From the NCBI GenBank assembly GCA_030429175.1, contig JAUIDD010000002.1, positions 1 through 64,000 of the forward strand: a DNA stretch of 64,000 bases, read 5' to 3'. Both the position numbers and the translations under genes were made by a program. Numbering within the stretch: position 1 is the first letter of the stretch; the number at the start of each line of letters is the position of its first letter. Source of the stretch: Gammaproteobacteria bacterium. Lineage in GTDB: Bacteria; Pseudomonadota; Gammaproteobacteria; Coxiellales; Coxiellaceae. Shown here piece after piece: positions 53,583 to 61,526 of this stretch. The notes under the pieces are model-generated. The model worked only from the letters and a program-made list of their open reading frames with translations, made no database searches and was not told where the DNA came from.

Positions 53583-53987
53583 ATGAAAATTCAAATCATA
53601 ATTACTGCTGCGGTGGCTACTCTAATTGGCTGTATCACGGTGCAAGCGCAGGCGGACACTAAGGAAATAGTCACAGTGAAACAATGCCTGGATGCTTGGG
53701 AGCAAAATCTCTATGTACGGAAGCCATGCTATATGAATGCGCGAGGCAATAAATTTAGCGTCACCGACGACAGGAGCAAATGCCGCTTCGATGGCAGGTG
53801 CTATAGAGCTCCAAACGTAGCGTTCAATGCAAGCCTTACCTGGAACTTGAAAGACACAAAGTATGTGCGCCCATGCGCAAACAGTTACAGCATAGAACAT
53901 GGTACAGCCGGCCTTCGCGTCTGCAACCGACCGCCGTATCAATGTGAAAGCGACAACTTTAGAAAAATGGGTCAGTGCGCCAAGTAG
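53583..53987 (+). CDS. Secreted Cys-rich orphan protein
   Basis: 134 residues with a signal peptide (cleavage near VQA-QA) and about ten cysteines in the mature domain (CLDAW, KPCYM, CRFDGRC, RPCANS, CNRPPYQC, QCAK), likely all disulfide-bonded. GAGGAT precedes ATG 53583. By eye it is richer in G and C than its surroundings and lies directly after the dead reverse transcriptase, so it may have arrived with that element. No family recognised. Confidence 0.75.
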   Translation: MKIQIIITAAVATLIGCITVQAQADTKEIVTVKQCLDAWEQNLYVRKPCYMNARGNKFSVTDDRSKCRFDGRCYRAPNVAFNASLTWNLKDTKYVRPCANSYSIEHGTAGLRVCNRPPYQCESDNFRKMGQCAK

Positions 53988-54038
53988 GATCTAAACAAGT
54001 CTACATGGGTCACACAACGCATCGGGTGAGCATCATAT

Positions 54039-54857
54039 ATGAATTATCGTCATATCTATCATGCGGGAAGCTTTGCTGATGTCTATAAGCATGCTGTTTT
54101 GTGTAGTTTGTTACAGGCTTTATGTTTAAAAGATAAGCCTTATTGCTACATAGATAGTCATGCAGGTGTAGGCCTTTATGACCTTAATAGTGCTGAGGCT
54201 TTGCGATCACCAGAATACCAGTTTGGTATTGAAAAGTTGCTCATATTGCCTGAAGTGCCAGATATACTTTCTGAGTACCTTAACATTGTGAAGTCTTATC
54301 AAGATGAGGCTTCACTACGTTTTTATCCAGGCTCACCTTTAATAGCGGCACATTTTATGCGAGCACACGATCATTTAATTTTAAATGAATTGCACCCACA
54401 AGATGTCAAAGCGCTTAAGCAGAATTGTGCGAAAATACCCAATCTACATTGTCATCAGCGTGATGCATATGAATTTTTGCCGGCGATATTGCCACCAGTG
54501 CCGAGGCGGGCTTGTATATTGATAGACCCGCCTTACGAAAAAACAGATGAAAGCCGGCGTATCGTGCAAACCTTAGAAAAATGTGTCAAGCGCTTTGCAA
54601 CGGGTATTTATATGATATGGTATCCGATTGTACATGCACGAGATCATCAATCACTTGTATTTCTCCTTCAAAAGCACATACAGCTGCCAATGATTTATAA
54701 TGAGATACAGCTCACACATAAAGCTGAAGGGTTATTAGGAACTGGCATGATTATCATAAACCCACCATGGCAGTTTGAGTCAAGATTAAAGACATTAACA
54801 GATTGGTGCCAGAAATTTTTTGTTACCAATCTTGCTAGCAAAAAGAGTTCAAAATAA
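54039..54857 (+). CDS. rlmJ: 23S rRNA m6A2030 methyltransferase RlmJ
   Basis: Methylates adenine 2030 of 23S rRNA. 272 residues, with the N-terminal MNYRHIYHAGSFADVYKHA signature, the SAM-site region YIDSHAGVGLYDL and the catalytic LIDPPYEK (DPPY). Slightly shorter than E. coli (280). No clear ribosome-binding site is seen before ATG 54039. Confidence 0.95.
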   Translation: MNYRHIYHAGSFADVYKHAVLCSLLQALCLKDKPYCYIDSHAGVGLYDLNSAEALRSPEYQFGIEKLLILPEVPDILSEYLNIVKSYQDEASLRFYPGSPLIAAHFMRAHDHLILNELHPQDVKALKQNCAKIPNLHCHQRDAYEFLPAILPPVPRRACILIDPPYEKTDESRRIVQTLEKCVKRFATGIYMIWYPIVHARDHQSLVFLLQKHIQLPMIYNEIQLTHKAEGLLGTGMIIINPPWQFESRLKTLTDWCQKFFVTNLASKKSSK

Positions 54858-54912
54858 CTTTTCCCCATAAGCGTGTGTCTGGTATCACTATTTTTAACTA
54901 GAGGAGTATGAT

Positions 54913-55164
54913 GTGCCCATAATAACTAAACCTGATTATGATGAAAAAAAATTACCTTGGCGTATAAGGCTCAGAGAAAGTGTTTGTGAAGAAATAGAAG
55001 CTTATTGCGAATGGGCAGGCATTACCTATCGTGATTATTTTCTGGAGCAGGCATGTATGCATATTTTTAGTAATGATAAAGAATGGTGTGAATATAAAGC
55101 CTCTCATGAGCTGACAACATCCCAGGAAACAGCAATACCCTCGTGCCCCGAAGATAAAGGGTAA
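54913..55164 (+). CDS. Small protein, possible ribbon-helix-helix
   Basis: 83 residues, start GTG 54913 with GGAG six bases upstream. LPWRIRLRESVCEEIEAYCEWAG looks like a strand followed by a helix-turn-helix, as in ribbon-helix-helix DNA-binding proteins, but the match is only by pattern. An ATG pair at 54908-54913 in another frame opens a four-codon frame (M-M-C-P-stop) across the start, which could compete for ribosomes. It precedes the bacterioferritin-like operon. Confidence 0.68.
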   Translation: MPIITKPDYDEKKLPWRIRLRESVCEEIEAYCEWAGITYRDYFLEQACMHIFSNDKEWCEYKASHELTTSQETAIPSCPEDKG

Positions 55165-55216
55165 GCATAACTGAAAACTTTTCATGACCATTAAGTGACT
55201 AAAATATTTACCTAAA

Positions 55217-55245
55217 TTGACAAAATTAATTGTCATTGTTATGAT
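55217..55245 (+). promoter_or_regulatory. Strong sigma-70 promoter of the ferritin operon
   Basis: A perfect TTGACA (55217-55222), a 17-base spacer and TATGAT (55240-55245, one mismatch). A TGACAA-AATTAA-TTGTCA dyad (55218-55235) overlaps the -35 box and could be a repressor site. The predicted transcript starts at about 55252, two bases before a long hairpin. Confidence 0.65.
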
Positions 55246-55253
55246 GGTGACAA

Positions 55254-55299
55254 GTCGACAGCATGCTACGCATTTTTCCTTTAAGCGTAAGATGTCGAC
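55254..55299 (+). ncRNA. 5'-end leader hairpin of the ferritin operon
   Basis: GTCGACA (55254-55260) pairs with TGTCGAC (55293-55299), and TACGC (55267-55271) pairs with GCGTA (55285-55289), leaving a small internal loop and a 13-base apical loop. With the predicted start at about 55252, the mRNA begins with this stem. A seven-codon upstream frame (55311-55334, MSQEVVR) then ends in an ATGA overlap with the gene start. Likely RNA-level control or mRNA protection. Confidence 0.5.
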
Positions 55300-55330
55300 T
55301 TTATGTGAATATGAGCCAGGAGGTAGTACG

Positions 55331-56065
55331 ATGAAGTCAAAATTTGTAATTGATATAGATAAAATTCGTCAATCAGCAGAACAACGTATAACAGAAGCTA
55401 CGAGCGATACGAGCCGTGAGAGAATGCATACTTTGCTTGAGTTGCTAAATCACAGTCTTGCGACTGAGCTTTTATGTGTTGCTCGATATAAAAGCCATTA
55501 TTACAAAGCAATGAATCTTGGTGAGCATGTGTTAGCTAAAGAATTTTTAGAACATGCTAGAGAAGAGCAGAAACACGCTGATATGTTGGCAGTCAGGATT
55601 GATCAATTGGGCGGAGAGCCAGACTTCAACCCAGAAAATATTACTAAGCGTTCCCATTCAAAGTATCTTGACTGTAAGGACATTGCTTCAATGGTTCGAG
55701 AAAATTTATTGGCAGAGCACATCGCTGTTTTAGTCTATAAAGAAATTATTAACTATATTGCAGACCGAGACTCTACGACACGCCGTATGTTAGAAAATAT
55801 CCTTGCTAATGAAGAGGAACATATAGACGACCTTATGAACTTTTATAACAGGTTTAATCTTGATAAAGACAACTCAGAGATTATTAATCTCTTAAAAGAA
55901 AAAGCACAAGACGTTGGTTTGGAAATGGTCGCGTGCGAAGAAAATATGGCTTTGAATGATGCTGACGATAATCCAGGAGATAAATTATCAAGTATTATTA
56001 ACAAGCTTAATAGGCTTGATACAAGTCATCATTACTCAAGTAGAGATTTTATCGAAAAAGCATAA
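55331..56065 (+). CDS. Bacterioferritin-like protein with C-terminal extension
   Basis: Ferritin-like four-helix protein of 244 residues. Di-iron ligands in the usual order: Glu in ATELLCVARY, E..H in LEHAREEQKHAD, Glu in NLLAEHIAV, and E..H in LANEEEHIDD. The first 160 or so residues correspond to a bacterioferritin; about 75 further residues (KDNSEIINLLKEKAQDVG onwards) are an uncommon tail. CAGGAGG precedes ATG 55331. Probably iron storage or protection against peroxide. The next small gene is 21 bases away, in the same transcript. Confidence 0.88.
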   Translation: MKSKFVIDIDKIRQSAEQRITEATSDTSRERMHTLLELLNHSLATELLCVARYKSHYYKAMNLGEHVLAKEFLEHAREEQKHADMLAVRIDQLGGEPDFNPENITKRSHSKYLDCKDIASMVRENLLAEHIAVLVYKEIINYIADRDSTTRRMLENILANEEEHIDDLMNFYNRFNLDKDNSEIINLLKEKAQDVGLEMVACEENMALNDADDNPGDKLSSIINKLNRLDTSHHYSSRDFIEKA

Positions 56066-56086
56066 TTACGTACGGGAGATGCAATC

Positions 56087-56305
56087 ATGATTAATAGTAC
56101 ACATAAACGCAGTACATGTTTACGTGCTGTTTTTTATGATGATAGCCAACACGTTTTGAAAAAACTAGAGCGTTACTATGACAAGGATTATCTGATTGCT
56201 AAGTCCATTGTTGTACTAGAAGAGTATGATAATGCACATTGTCTGATACAGGAAAGTGACTCTGCTACTGAAGTATTGAAACTAAAACGATCCAGCATCG
56301 ATTAA
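56087..56305 (+). CDS. Small orphan protein, paralogue of 13406 gene
   Basis: 72 residues behind a GGGAG ribosome-binding site. VLKKLERYYDKDYLIAKSIVVLEEYDNAHCLI aligns with the product of 13406-13645 without large gaps. The predicted strand-helix-strand unit carries no metal motif. It is in an operon with the bacterioferritin-like gene. Function unknown. Confidence 0.8.
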   Translation: MINSTHKRSTCLRAVFYDDSQHVLKKLERYYDKDYLIAKSIVVLEEYDNAHCLIQESDSATEVLKLKRSSID

Positions 56306-56324
56306 CGTATTAAACTTTACAGTT

Positions 56325-56358
56325 AAAAAAACACCCCCAGGTGGAGATCCGGGGGTGT
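56325..56358 (-). terminator. Intrinsic terminator of the second AAA ATPase gene
   Basis: ACACCCCC (56331-56338) pairs with GGGGGTGT (56351-56358) around a 12-base loop. On the minus strand the stem is followed by a run of seven T, the complete signal for Rho-independent termination of the gene ending at 56358. The plus strand has no T-run after the stem, so it would serve the ferritin operon less well. Confidence 0.85.
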
Positions 56359-57491
56359 TAGGTTGAGTGTAGGTAGGTAGAGATATTGTGGACATGAATG
56401 TTATCTCGATAGGGTAAGTCAATTCCGTTATAGATTAGATAACCGATGTCATGTTCTTGTTTGAAAGTTTCGATAGGTTGGATCATGCGGATGCGGAAGG
56501 TTTCGTTAAAGCAAATGCAAATTAGGTAGCGTTTGTCACCCTGTTCGATAATCAAGTCGATGCCAACGCCATGATTGGTGAGAAAATAGTAAAGTTGGGC
56601 GGGTAGTGCCTCATAGACGGTCTTTTTTAAGATTTCAACGACGACATGATTTTCAAAAATAGCAGATGCAAGTGGACCATATGCAAATTGACGTGCAGTC
56701 TCAATGCCAGTGAGATATGAGACCAGCCCTGTGTCATAAAAATAAAGTTTGGGGCTTTTGATGTGGCGTTTGCCGAAATTATTGTGATAGGCCGGTACCA
56801 GAAAAATAATAAAACTGGCAGCGAGTAGTTCGATCCAGCGTTTGATGGTTTTGACATCAACACTGAGTTGTTCAGCATAGATCGACATATTGAGTGGCTT
56901 AGCGATGTTGGAGGCGAGCAGGTGGAGTAGTCTTTGAAATTCTTGCTGATTGCTAACCATGCCAATCGTTGGCAGCTGCTTGAGCAAATTTTTCTGAATA
57001 TAGTTGGCATACCAGTCTTCATTATATTCATAATGCTGTGAGACGGGTTCAGGGAAGCAACCCAAATAAATACTGTCTTCACGCAGATGATTAGGCACCT
57101 CAATCAGTTGATATGGCAATAAGGTTAACATTTTGACCTTGCTAAGGGCCTTTTTGTCGATGCCGCGGATGCTCTGAAACAGACAAGAGCTTGTCAGGAT
57201 AAAGCGCTCCTTACCCCAGTCTCTACTAGCAAGTTGATTGATGAGGTCAGGTGCATGCTGGACTTCATCAAAGATTGCTTTAGGGCCCAATTGACGCATA
57301 AAGCGTTCGGGGTCTTGATGATAGCGCAGTTGGGTGCGCGGATCTTCAAAATTAAAGTATTCGTGCTCGGGATTTTTGTTTACCAGTAGTGTCGTCTTAC
57401 CAGCACCAATCGGCCCTTTTAAGCCGATTAGAGCTGACTCACTGGTATAGCGTGCCAGTTTGGGCTCAATCGTCCGATACTGATATTGCAT
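56358..57491 (-). CDS. AAA ATPase, DUF4143 type, second copy
   Basis: 377 residues, same family and domain order as the 28105 gene but distant in sequence. Walker A GPIGAGKTT, Walker B AIFDEVQHAPD, sensor TSSCLFQ, middle winged-helix region MSIYAEQLSVDVKTIKRWIELLAASF. In the C-terminal domain the nuclease-like site is degraded: DLIIEQGDKRYLICICF lacks the ExK. ATG 57491 has AAGGA upstream and is preferred to longer readings. Preceded by a 62-bp repeat array; ends in an intrinsic terminator, so a stand-alone unit. Confidence 0.87.
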   Translation of the reverse strand: MQYQYRTIEPKLARYTSESALIGLKGPIGAGKTTLLVNKNPEHEYFNFEDPRTQLRYHQDPERFMRQLGPKAIFDEVQHAPDLINQLASRDWGKERFILTSSCLFQSIRGIDKKALSKVKMLTLLPYQLIEVPNHLREDSIYLGCFPEPVSQHYEYNEDWYANYIQKNLLKQLPTIGMVSNQQEFQRLLHLLASNIAKPLNMSIYAEQLSVDVKTIKRWIELLAASFIIFLVPAYHNNFGKRHIKSPKLYFYDTGLVSYLTGIETARQFAYGPLASAIFENHVVVEILKKTVYEALPAQLYYFLTNHGVGIDLIIEQGDKRYLICICFNETFRIRMIQPIETFKQEHDIGYLIYNGIDLPYRDNIHVHNISTYLHST

Positions 57492-57502
57492 ACATTCCTT
57501 AT

Positions 57503-57609
57503 ACATATATTGTGTATAGCAAGATACAAAATCCAAATATACACAATCAAATAAAAAAATACAAACAGTATTTGTGTATATCTAGAATTAAAATCCAAAT
57601 ATAAACAAT
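57503..57609. repeat. 62-bp tandem repeat array before second AAA ATPase
   Basis: Two units with a 62-base period. TTGTGTATA occurs at 57510 and 57572, and the 20-base element starting AAAATCCAAATATA occurs at 57528-57547 and 57590-57609 with one mismatch. Within each unit TTGTGTATA faces TATACACAA (TATAAACAA in the second), making a dyad. The array starts 12 bases upstream of the ATPase start on the minus strand, so it spans its promoter region. Confidence 0.82.
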
Positions 57610-57703
57610 ACGGGGACACTCCTGTTCTAACTTTTAAAAATCCATTTCTTTTAATGAGTTACAACCTTAAAAACGACGGGTCACTCTAGTTCCAAATCTT
57701 TTT

Positions 57704-57736
57704 AGGCGTTTTGCACACGCCAAGTGTGAGACGCCT
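57704..57736. other. Hairpin in the gap before priA
   Basis: AGGCGT...ACGCCT with an inner CACAC/GTGTG pair forms a two-part stem. ATCTTTAATT follows on the plus strand. It may be a terminator or a structured leader. It lies in the 519-base gap between the ATPase repeats and priA, which otherwise holds only a possible gene fragment (57790-57920). Confidence 0.4.
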
Positions 57737-57789
57737 ATCTTTAATTATGGTGTCTGATGCTTATGGAAAAAGGTATTTGTTGTTGAGGT

Positions 57790-57920
57790 TAGTCGCACTT
57801 TTTCAAAGCTGCTTTAAAAACTGTTGCCAAGGCATCAATTGAATTTTTTTGTTCGTTTATTTGAATCACACGAGCGCGCAGCTCTTGGGATGTGATGATG
57901 CTACGTACGTTGGGGGTTTT
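57790..57920 (-). pseudogene. Possible C-terminal gene fragment
   Basis: On the minus strand about 41 codons read PNVRSIITSQELRARVIQI and on to a stop at 57790 with protein-like composition and a helical tail (LATVFKAALKKCD). There is no start codon and a stop precedes it after the K-T-P residues, so at best it is the tail of a deleted gene. Family not recognised; this may be chance. Confidence 0.3.
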
Positions 57921-58010
57921 TTAATATCGATAATATTCAATAAGTTATGAATTATATCTTTTAAGCGAAAAGACATTGTGCATACCCGTGGGGGCCAGTA
58001 AGATAGCAAC

Positions 58011-60011
58011 ATGAGTGAATTTAAAATAGCCAAAGTCATTGTAAAAAGTCCATTATGGCGTGATTTTGATTACTTATTACCTGAGGCGCTTGATATAAGT
58101 GTCGGTCAGCGTGTCGTTGTACCGTTTGGTAAGCGTAAAGTGGTGGGGATTGTGTCGCATTTAAATAAGGCGTCGGATATTGATCCCGAAAAGCTGAAAC
58201 CGATTACCGATGTGTTAGATGAGCAACCGGTGCTTGATGCCTCATTGATTCGACTATATGAGTGGGCGAGTGATTACTATCATTATCCATTGGGCGAGGT
58301 TGTTTTTGGCGGGCTGCCGAAAAAACTGCGTGAAGTACGTAGTGTCCCGCTGCCTGCAAAAACAGAAACACAGACAACCACAATAGAAAACCCAACCGAC
58401 TTAACCTTATCTCAGCCGCAGCAACAAGCCATTGAGCATACGTTGCAGTTATCTGGTTTTGGTTGTGTGTTATTACATGGTGTAACAGGTAGTGGCAAGA
58501 CTGAAGTATATTTACAAGTGATTAGTGACTGTTTACGCTGCAAACGTCAGGCATTGATTTTGGTGCCGGAAATTTCTTTAACACCGCAAACACTGGCCCG
58601 TTTTGAAAAACGTTTTAATGTGCCAATTGTCAGTTTGCATTCGGGCTTAACCGATACACAGCGTTTAAAAAGCTGGTTTGCAATGCAAATGGGGGCGGCA
58701 CAAATTTTAATTGGCACACGTTCTGCTATTTTCACGCCAATACCAAACTTAGGTGTGATCATTCTTGATGAAGAGCATGATGCGTCGTTTAAGCAGCAAT
58801 CGGGTTTTCGATATTCAGCACGTGATGTGGCAGTGATGCGTGCACATATTGCAAAAGTACCGGTAATACTCGGTTCAGCAACACCGTCATTAGAAAGCTT
58901 ATATAATGCTTGGGATGCCAAGCGTTATGATTATGTGTCATTGCCTGATCGTGCGGGTGATTCAAAACCACCGCGTATTGAAATTGTTGATATTAAACGT
59001 GAGCGTTTAAACTCAGGGTTAAGTGCGCAATTGCTGGCTAAAATAGATCAGCATCTTGCGGCAAAAGGGCAAGTCTTATTATTTTTAAATCGACGCGGAT
59101 TTGCGCCGGTGATGATGTGTCATCACTGTGGCTATGCAGAGCGATGTCATGCTTGTGATACATTTTTAACCTATCATCAAGCGTCACGCGAACTGCGTTG
59201 TCATCATTGTGACAGTTGTAAAATACCACCTAAATATTGCAGTCAATGTCAGCAAGCAGACTTAATACCGGTTGGCATGGGTACTGAACGTTTAGAAGAA
59301 ATGTTATCAGCTTTGTATGGAGAAAAAAATGTAATTCGTATCGATCGTGATACGACGCGACGCAAAGGTGCTTTAGAGCATTTGCTGGAAGAAGCCCACA
59401 GTGGTAGTAGTAATATTTTAATTGGCACGCAAATGCTAGCAAAGGGGCACCACTTTAAAAATTTAACCTTGGTGGCGGTGATCGATGCCGATAGTGGTTT
59501 GTTTAGCACGGATTTTCGTGCGATTGAACGACTGGCACAATTATTGGTGCAAGTTGCAGGACGTGCTGGGCGCGGTATAAAACAAGGTGAGGTGTTGATT
59601 CAAACACACCATCCCGAACACCCAATGTTACAAACATTATTAAAGTCGGGCTATAGTGCTTTTGCTAAAGAATTATTAGCACAACGTAAAGAAGCCGCAC
59701 TGCCACCACATGAATATATGGCATTGTTCCGTTCGGAAGATAAAGACGAACATTTGCCGATGAATTTTTTGTCTGAGCTAAAACAGCAATTGTATACTTT
59801 AACCCAAGATCCAAACATTGATGTCTTAGGGCCGATTGAAGCACCAATGCCAAGGCGTGCAGGTAAGTTTCGCGCCCAGTTATTATTACGCTCAGCAAAT
59901 CGCCCCCAACTACAAAACCTTCTCGATAAATTAATGTCACATGATTTTTTACGCAAACAAAAGCGTAGCGTACAATGGTCGCTTGATGTTGATCCCGCAG
60001 AGCTTTTCTAA
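58011..60011 (+). CDS. priA: Primosomal replication protein PriA
   Basis: 3'-5' helicase that reloads the replisome at stalled forks. 666 residues. Walker A HGVTGSGKTEVYL, DEEHDASFKQQ (DEAH box), and the zinc-binding insert with CHHCGYAERCHACD, CHHCDSCKIPPKYCSQC. The N-terminal 3'BD domain and C-terminal domain are present, about sixty residues shorter than E. coli in total. The ATG at 58011 has no strong ribosome-binding site. Confidence 0.95.
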   Translation: MSEFKIAKVIVKSPLWRDFDYLLPEALDISVGQRVVVPFGKRKVVGIVSHLNKASDIDPEKLKPITDVLDEQPVLDASLIRLYEWASDYYHYPLGEVVFGGLPKKLREVRSVPLPAKTETQTTTIENPTDLTLSQPQQQAIEHTLQLSGFGCVLLHGVTGSGKTEVYLQVISDCLRCKRQALILVPEISLTPQTLARFEKRFNVPIVSLHSGLTDTQRLKSWFAMQMGAAQILIGTRSAIFTPIPNLGVIILDEEHDASFKQQSGFRYSARDVAVMRAHIAKVPVILGSATPSLESLYNAWDAKRYDYVSLPDRAGDSKPPRIEIVDIKRERLNSGLSAQLLAKIDQHLAAKGQVLLFLNRRGFAPVMMCHHCGYAERCHACDTFLTYHQASRELRCHHCDSCKIPPKYCSQCQQADLIPVGMGTERLEEMLSALYGEKNVIRIDRDTTRRKGALEHLLEEAHSGSSNILIGTQMLAKGHHFKNLTLVAVIDADSGLFSTDFRAIERLAQLLVQVAGRAGRGIKQGEVLIQTHHPEHPMLQTLLKSGYSAFAKELLAQRKEAALPPHEYMALFRSEDKDEHLPMNFLSELKQQLYTLTQDPNIDVLGPIEAPMPRRAGKFRAQLLLRSANRPQLQNLLDKLMSHDFLRKQKRSVQWSLDVDPAELF

Positions 60012-60050
60012 TATGATGCACATAATATAAAGCATTATTAGGGGTAGACC

Positions 60051-61409
60051 ATGCCAAAGCCATTTGTAGTGAAACGACATAGGCAAAGTGCAGAAGGACA
60101 AAAAATCGAGTATACGCCTGAACAGGCAGCGATCGAAAAACTTGCCTCAGATTTATTTCAGTTATGCGGTATGAATGTACCTAAAACTTATTTGCTTGAG
60201 CAAAACGATGCATCAGGTGTTCCCCATGTTGTTGGTTTGGCTTCGAAAATAATACCTAATAGCAAGACGTTAAAATCATGCTTTGAGGGCATGACCACAG
60301 AACAAAGAACGTCGTTTTATCTTAATCATGAGATTAATGGCAAGCCTATTGCTGGCCTTTATCAATATTTAGCAACATTTGCATTTATCTGTGACTATGA
60401 TGGTATTGGTGCATATTATTCAAATTTACTTGTCGTGGAAGAGCCCTTATGTAATCGCATTTATAAAATTGACCCAGGTGAAGCAAGAATTACAAATTAC
60501 TTTACCAACGAAATAACAATGGAAGATGTGTATGAGCAAACAGAGGATTTAAGTTCTTGGTCTGGCTTTGACGCTGATTTAGAAAAAGGCGTGATTCTCA
60601 AGCTTTTTTATCATAATCCAAAGTGGCGCTATAATGATATTTTTGGTGCTCAAACGTGGCAACAACATCAAGATAATTTATACGGCATCGCTAAAATTTG
60701 TAGATTAACTGATAAAGCATTAAAGAAAACTATTTTTAATCCAGCAATTCCAGAGTTGGCACTAAGTAACAAAAAGCGCAAAGAAATACTTAATTCCTTA
60801 ATTATGCGGCGTGATAATTTTAGGGTGTTTTATCAGCAGCAGTTAAGTGCATTGGACATAAATCATCAACAGTGCTATCAACCTATCCCAACGCAAAGGC
60901 GCACTGTTTTGAGCTTGGATCAAGATTTTGTGGATACAGGGCGACATATGCCAAATGGTTTTTCACAGCCGGCTATCTACAATAAGAAACCAAGCTTATT
61001 TAAAAACAGATCTAAAACAAATCATAGTGCACTTGATTCCCTTAAGGCTTTGGTAAACCAAGCTAAACTTGATTACGAAGCGCATCATCTACATAAAAAT
61101 TTTGTAGTGAGGCTGTTTGGTTTACATGGCCATGCAGGTATTAATCGTGCCAGAAAACTAGAAGGCGCAATTTCTAGGGAACAGTCAACGATGGCATTTT
61201 TAATATTACTAAAACAACATTTAAATCGTGAAGAAGGCTTCTTGTGCAAACATCAAGGCCGTCTCAATACTACTTCTTTCGACACAATTTTATTAAGCCT
61301 CCTTTGTAAATCTGATTTGGTGGAACACTTAAATATACAGATCTATTCAGACTATGAGCACAATATTCAATCACGCAAGGCTGTAAGATCACGCGTGTTA
61401 CAACTTTAA
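60051..61409 (+). CDS. Orphan with atypical kinase-like features
   Basis: 452 residues, soluble, no signal peptide. The N-terminal half resembles the PI3/4-kinase/HipA fold: a strand with a Lys (FVVKRHRQ), a helix EQAAIEKLASDLFQLCGMNVPKTYLL, a GLASKII strand, then DYDGIGAYYSNLLVV (catalytic-loop-like D...N) and YKIDPGEA (metal-binding D). The C-terminal 200 residues are Lys/His-rich with no known domain. Single-gene context before a TolC-type efflux pair. Host-directed effector kinase is a reasonable hypothesis, not proven. GGGGTAG precedes ATG 60051 at a fair distance. Confidence 0.78.
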   Translation: MPKPFVVKRHRQSAEGQKIEYTPEQAAIEKLASDLFQLCGMNVPKTYLLEQNDASGVPHVVGLASKIIPNSKTLKSCFEGMTTEQRTSFYLNHEINGKPIAGLYQYLATFAFICDYDGIGAYYSNLLVVEEPLCNRIYKIDPGEARITNYFTNEITMEDVYEQTEDLSSWSGFDADLEKGVILKLFYHNPKWRYNDIFGAQTWQQHQDNLYGIAKICRLTDKALKKTIFNPAIPELALSNKKRKEILNSLIMRRDNFRVFYQQQLSALDINHQQCYQPIPTQRRTVLSLDQDFVDTGRHMPNGFSQPAIYNKKPSLFKNRSKTNHSALDSLKALVNQAKLDYEAHHLHKNFVVRLFGLHGHAGINRARKLEGAISREQSTMAFLILLKQHLNREEGFLCKHQGRLNTTSFDTILLSLLCKSDLVEHLNIQIYSDYEHNIQSRKAVRSRVLQL

Positions 61410-61452
61410 GAGTATCAGAGCGTCAGGTCAGGCCAGTTTAGATGTTCGAATG

Positions 61453-61480
61453 TGTAGAGTTCTTTTTTCAACGCTCTACA
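61453..61480. terminator. Hairpin after the kinase-like gene
   Basis: TGTAGAG and CTCTACA form a seven-base perfect stem around a 14-base T-rich loop, 43 bases after the stop at 61409. No T-run follows, so its function as a terminator is uncertain. Confidence 0.4.
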
Positions 61481-61526
61481 TATGACACCGCTAGATTGAT
61501 GTGTCTCATTAGGATACAATTCGCGG

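Noticed and set aside
52887-53987. Diversity-generating retroelement with a variable target gene
   Set aside because: The RT is group-II-like and dead, and no template/variable repeat pair or Avd-like gene was seen next to it.
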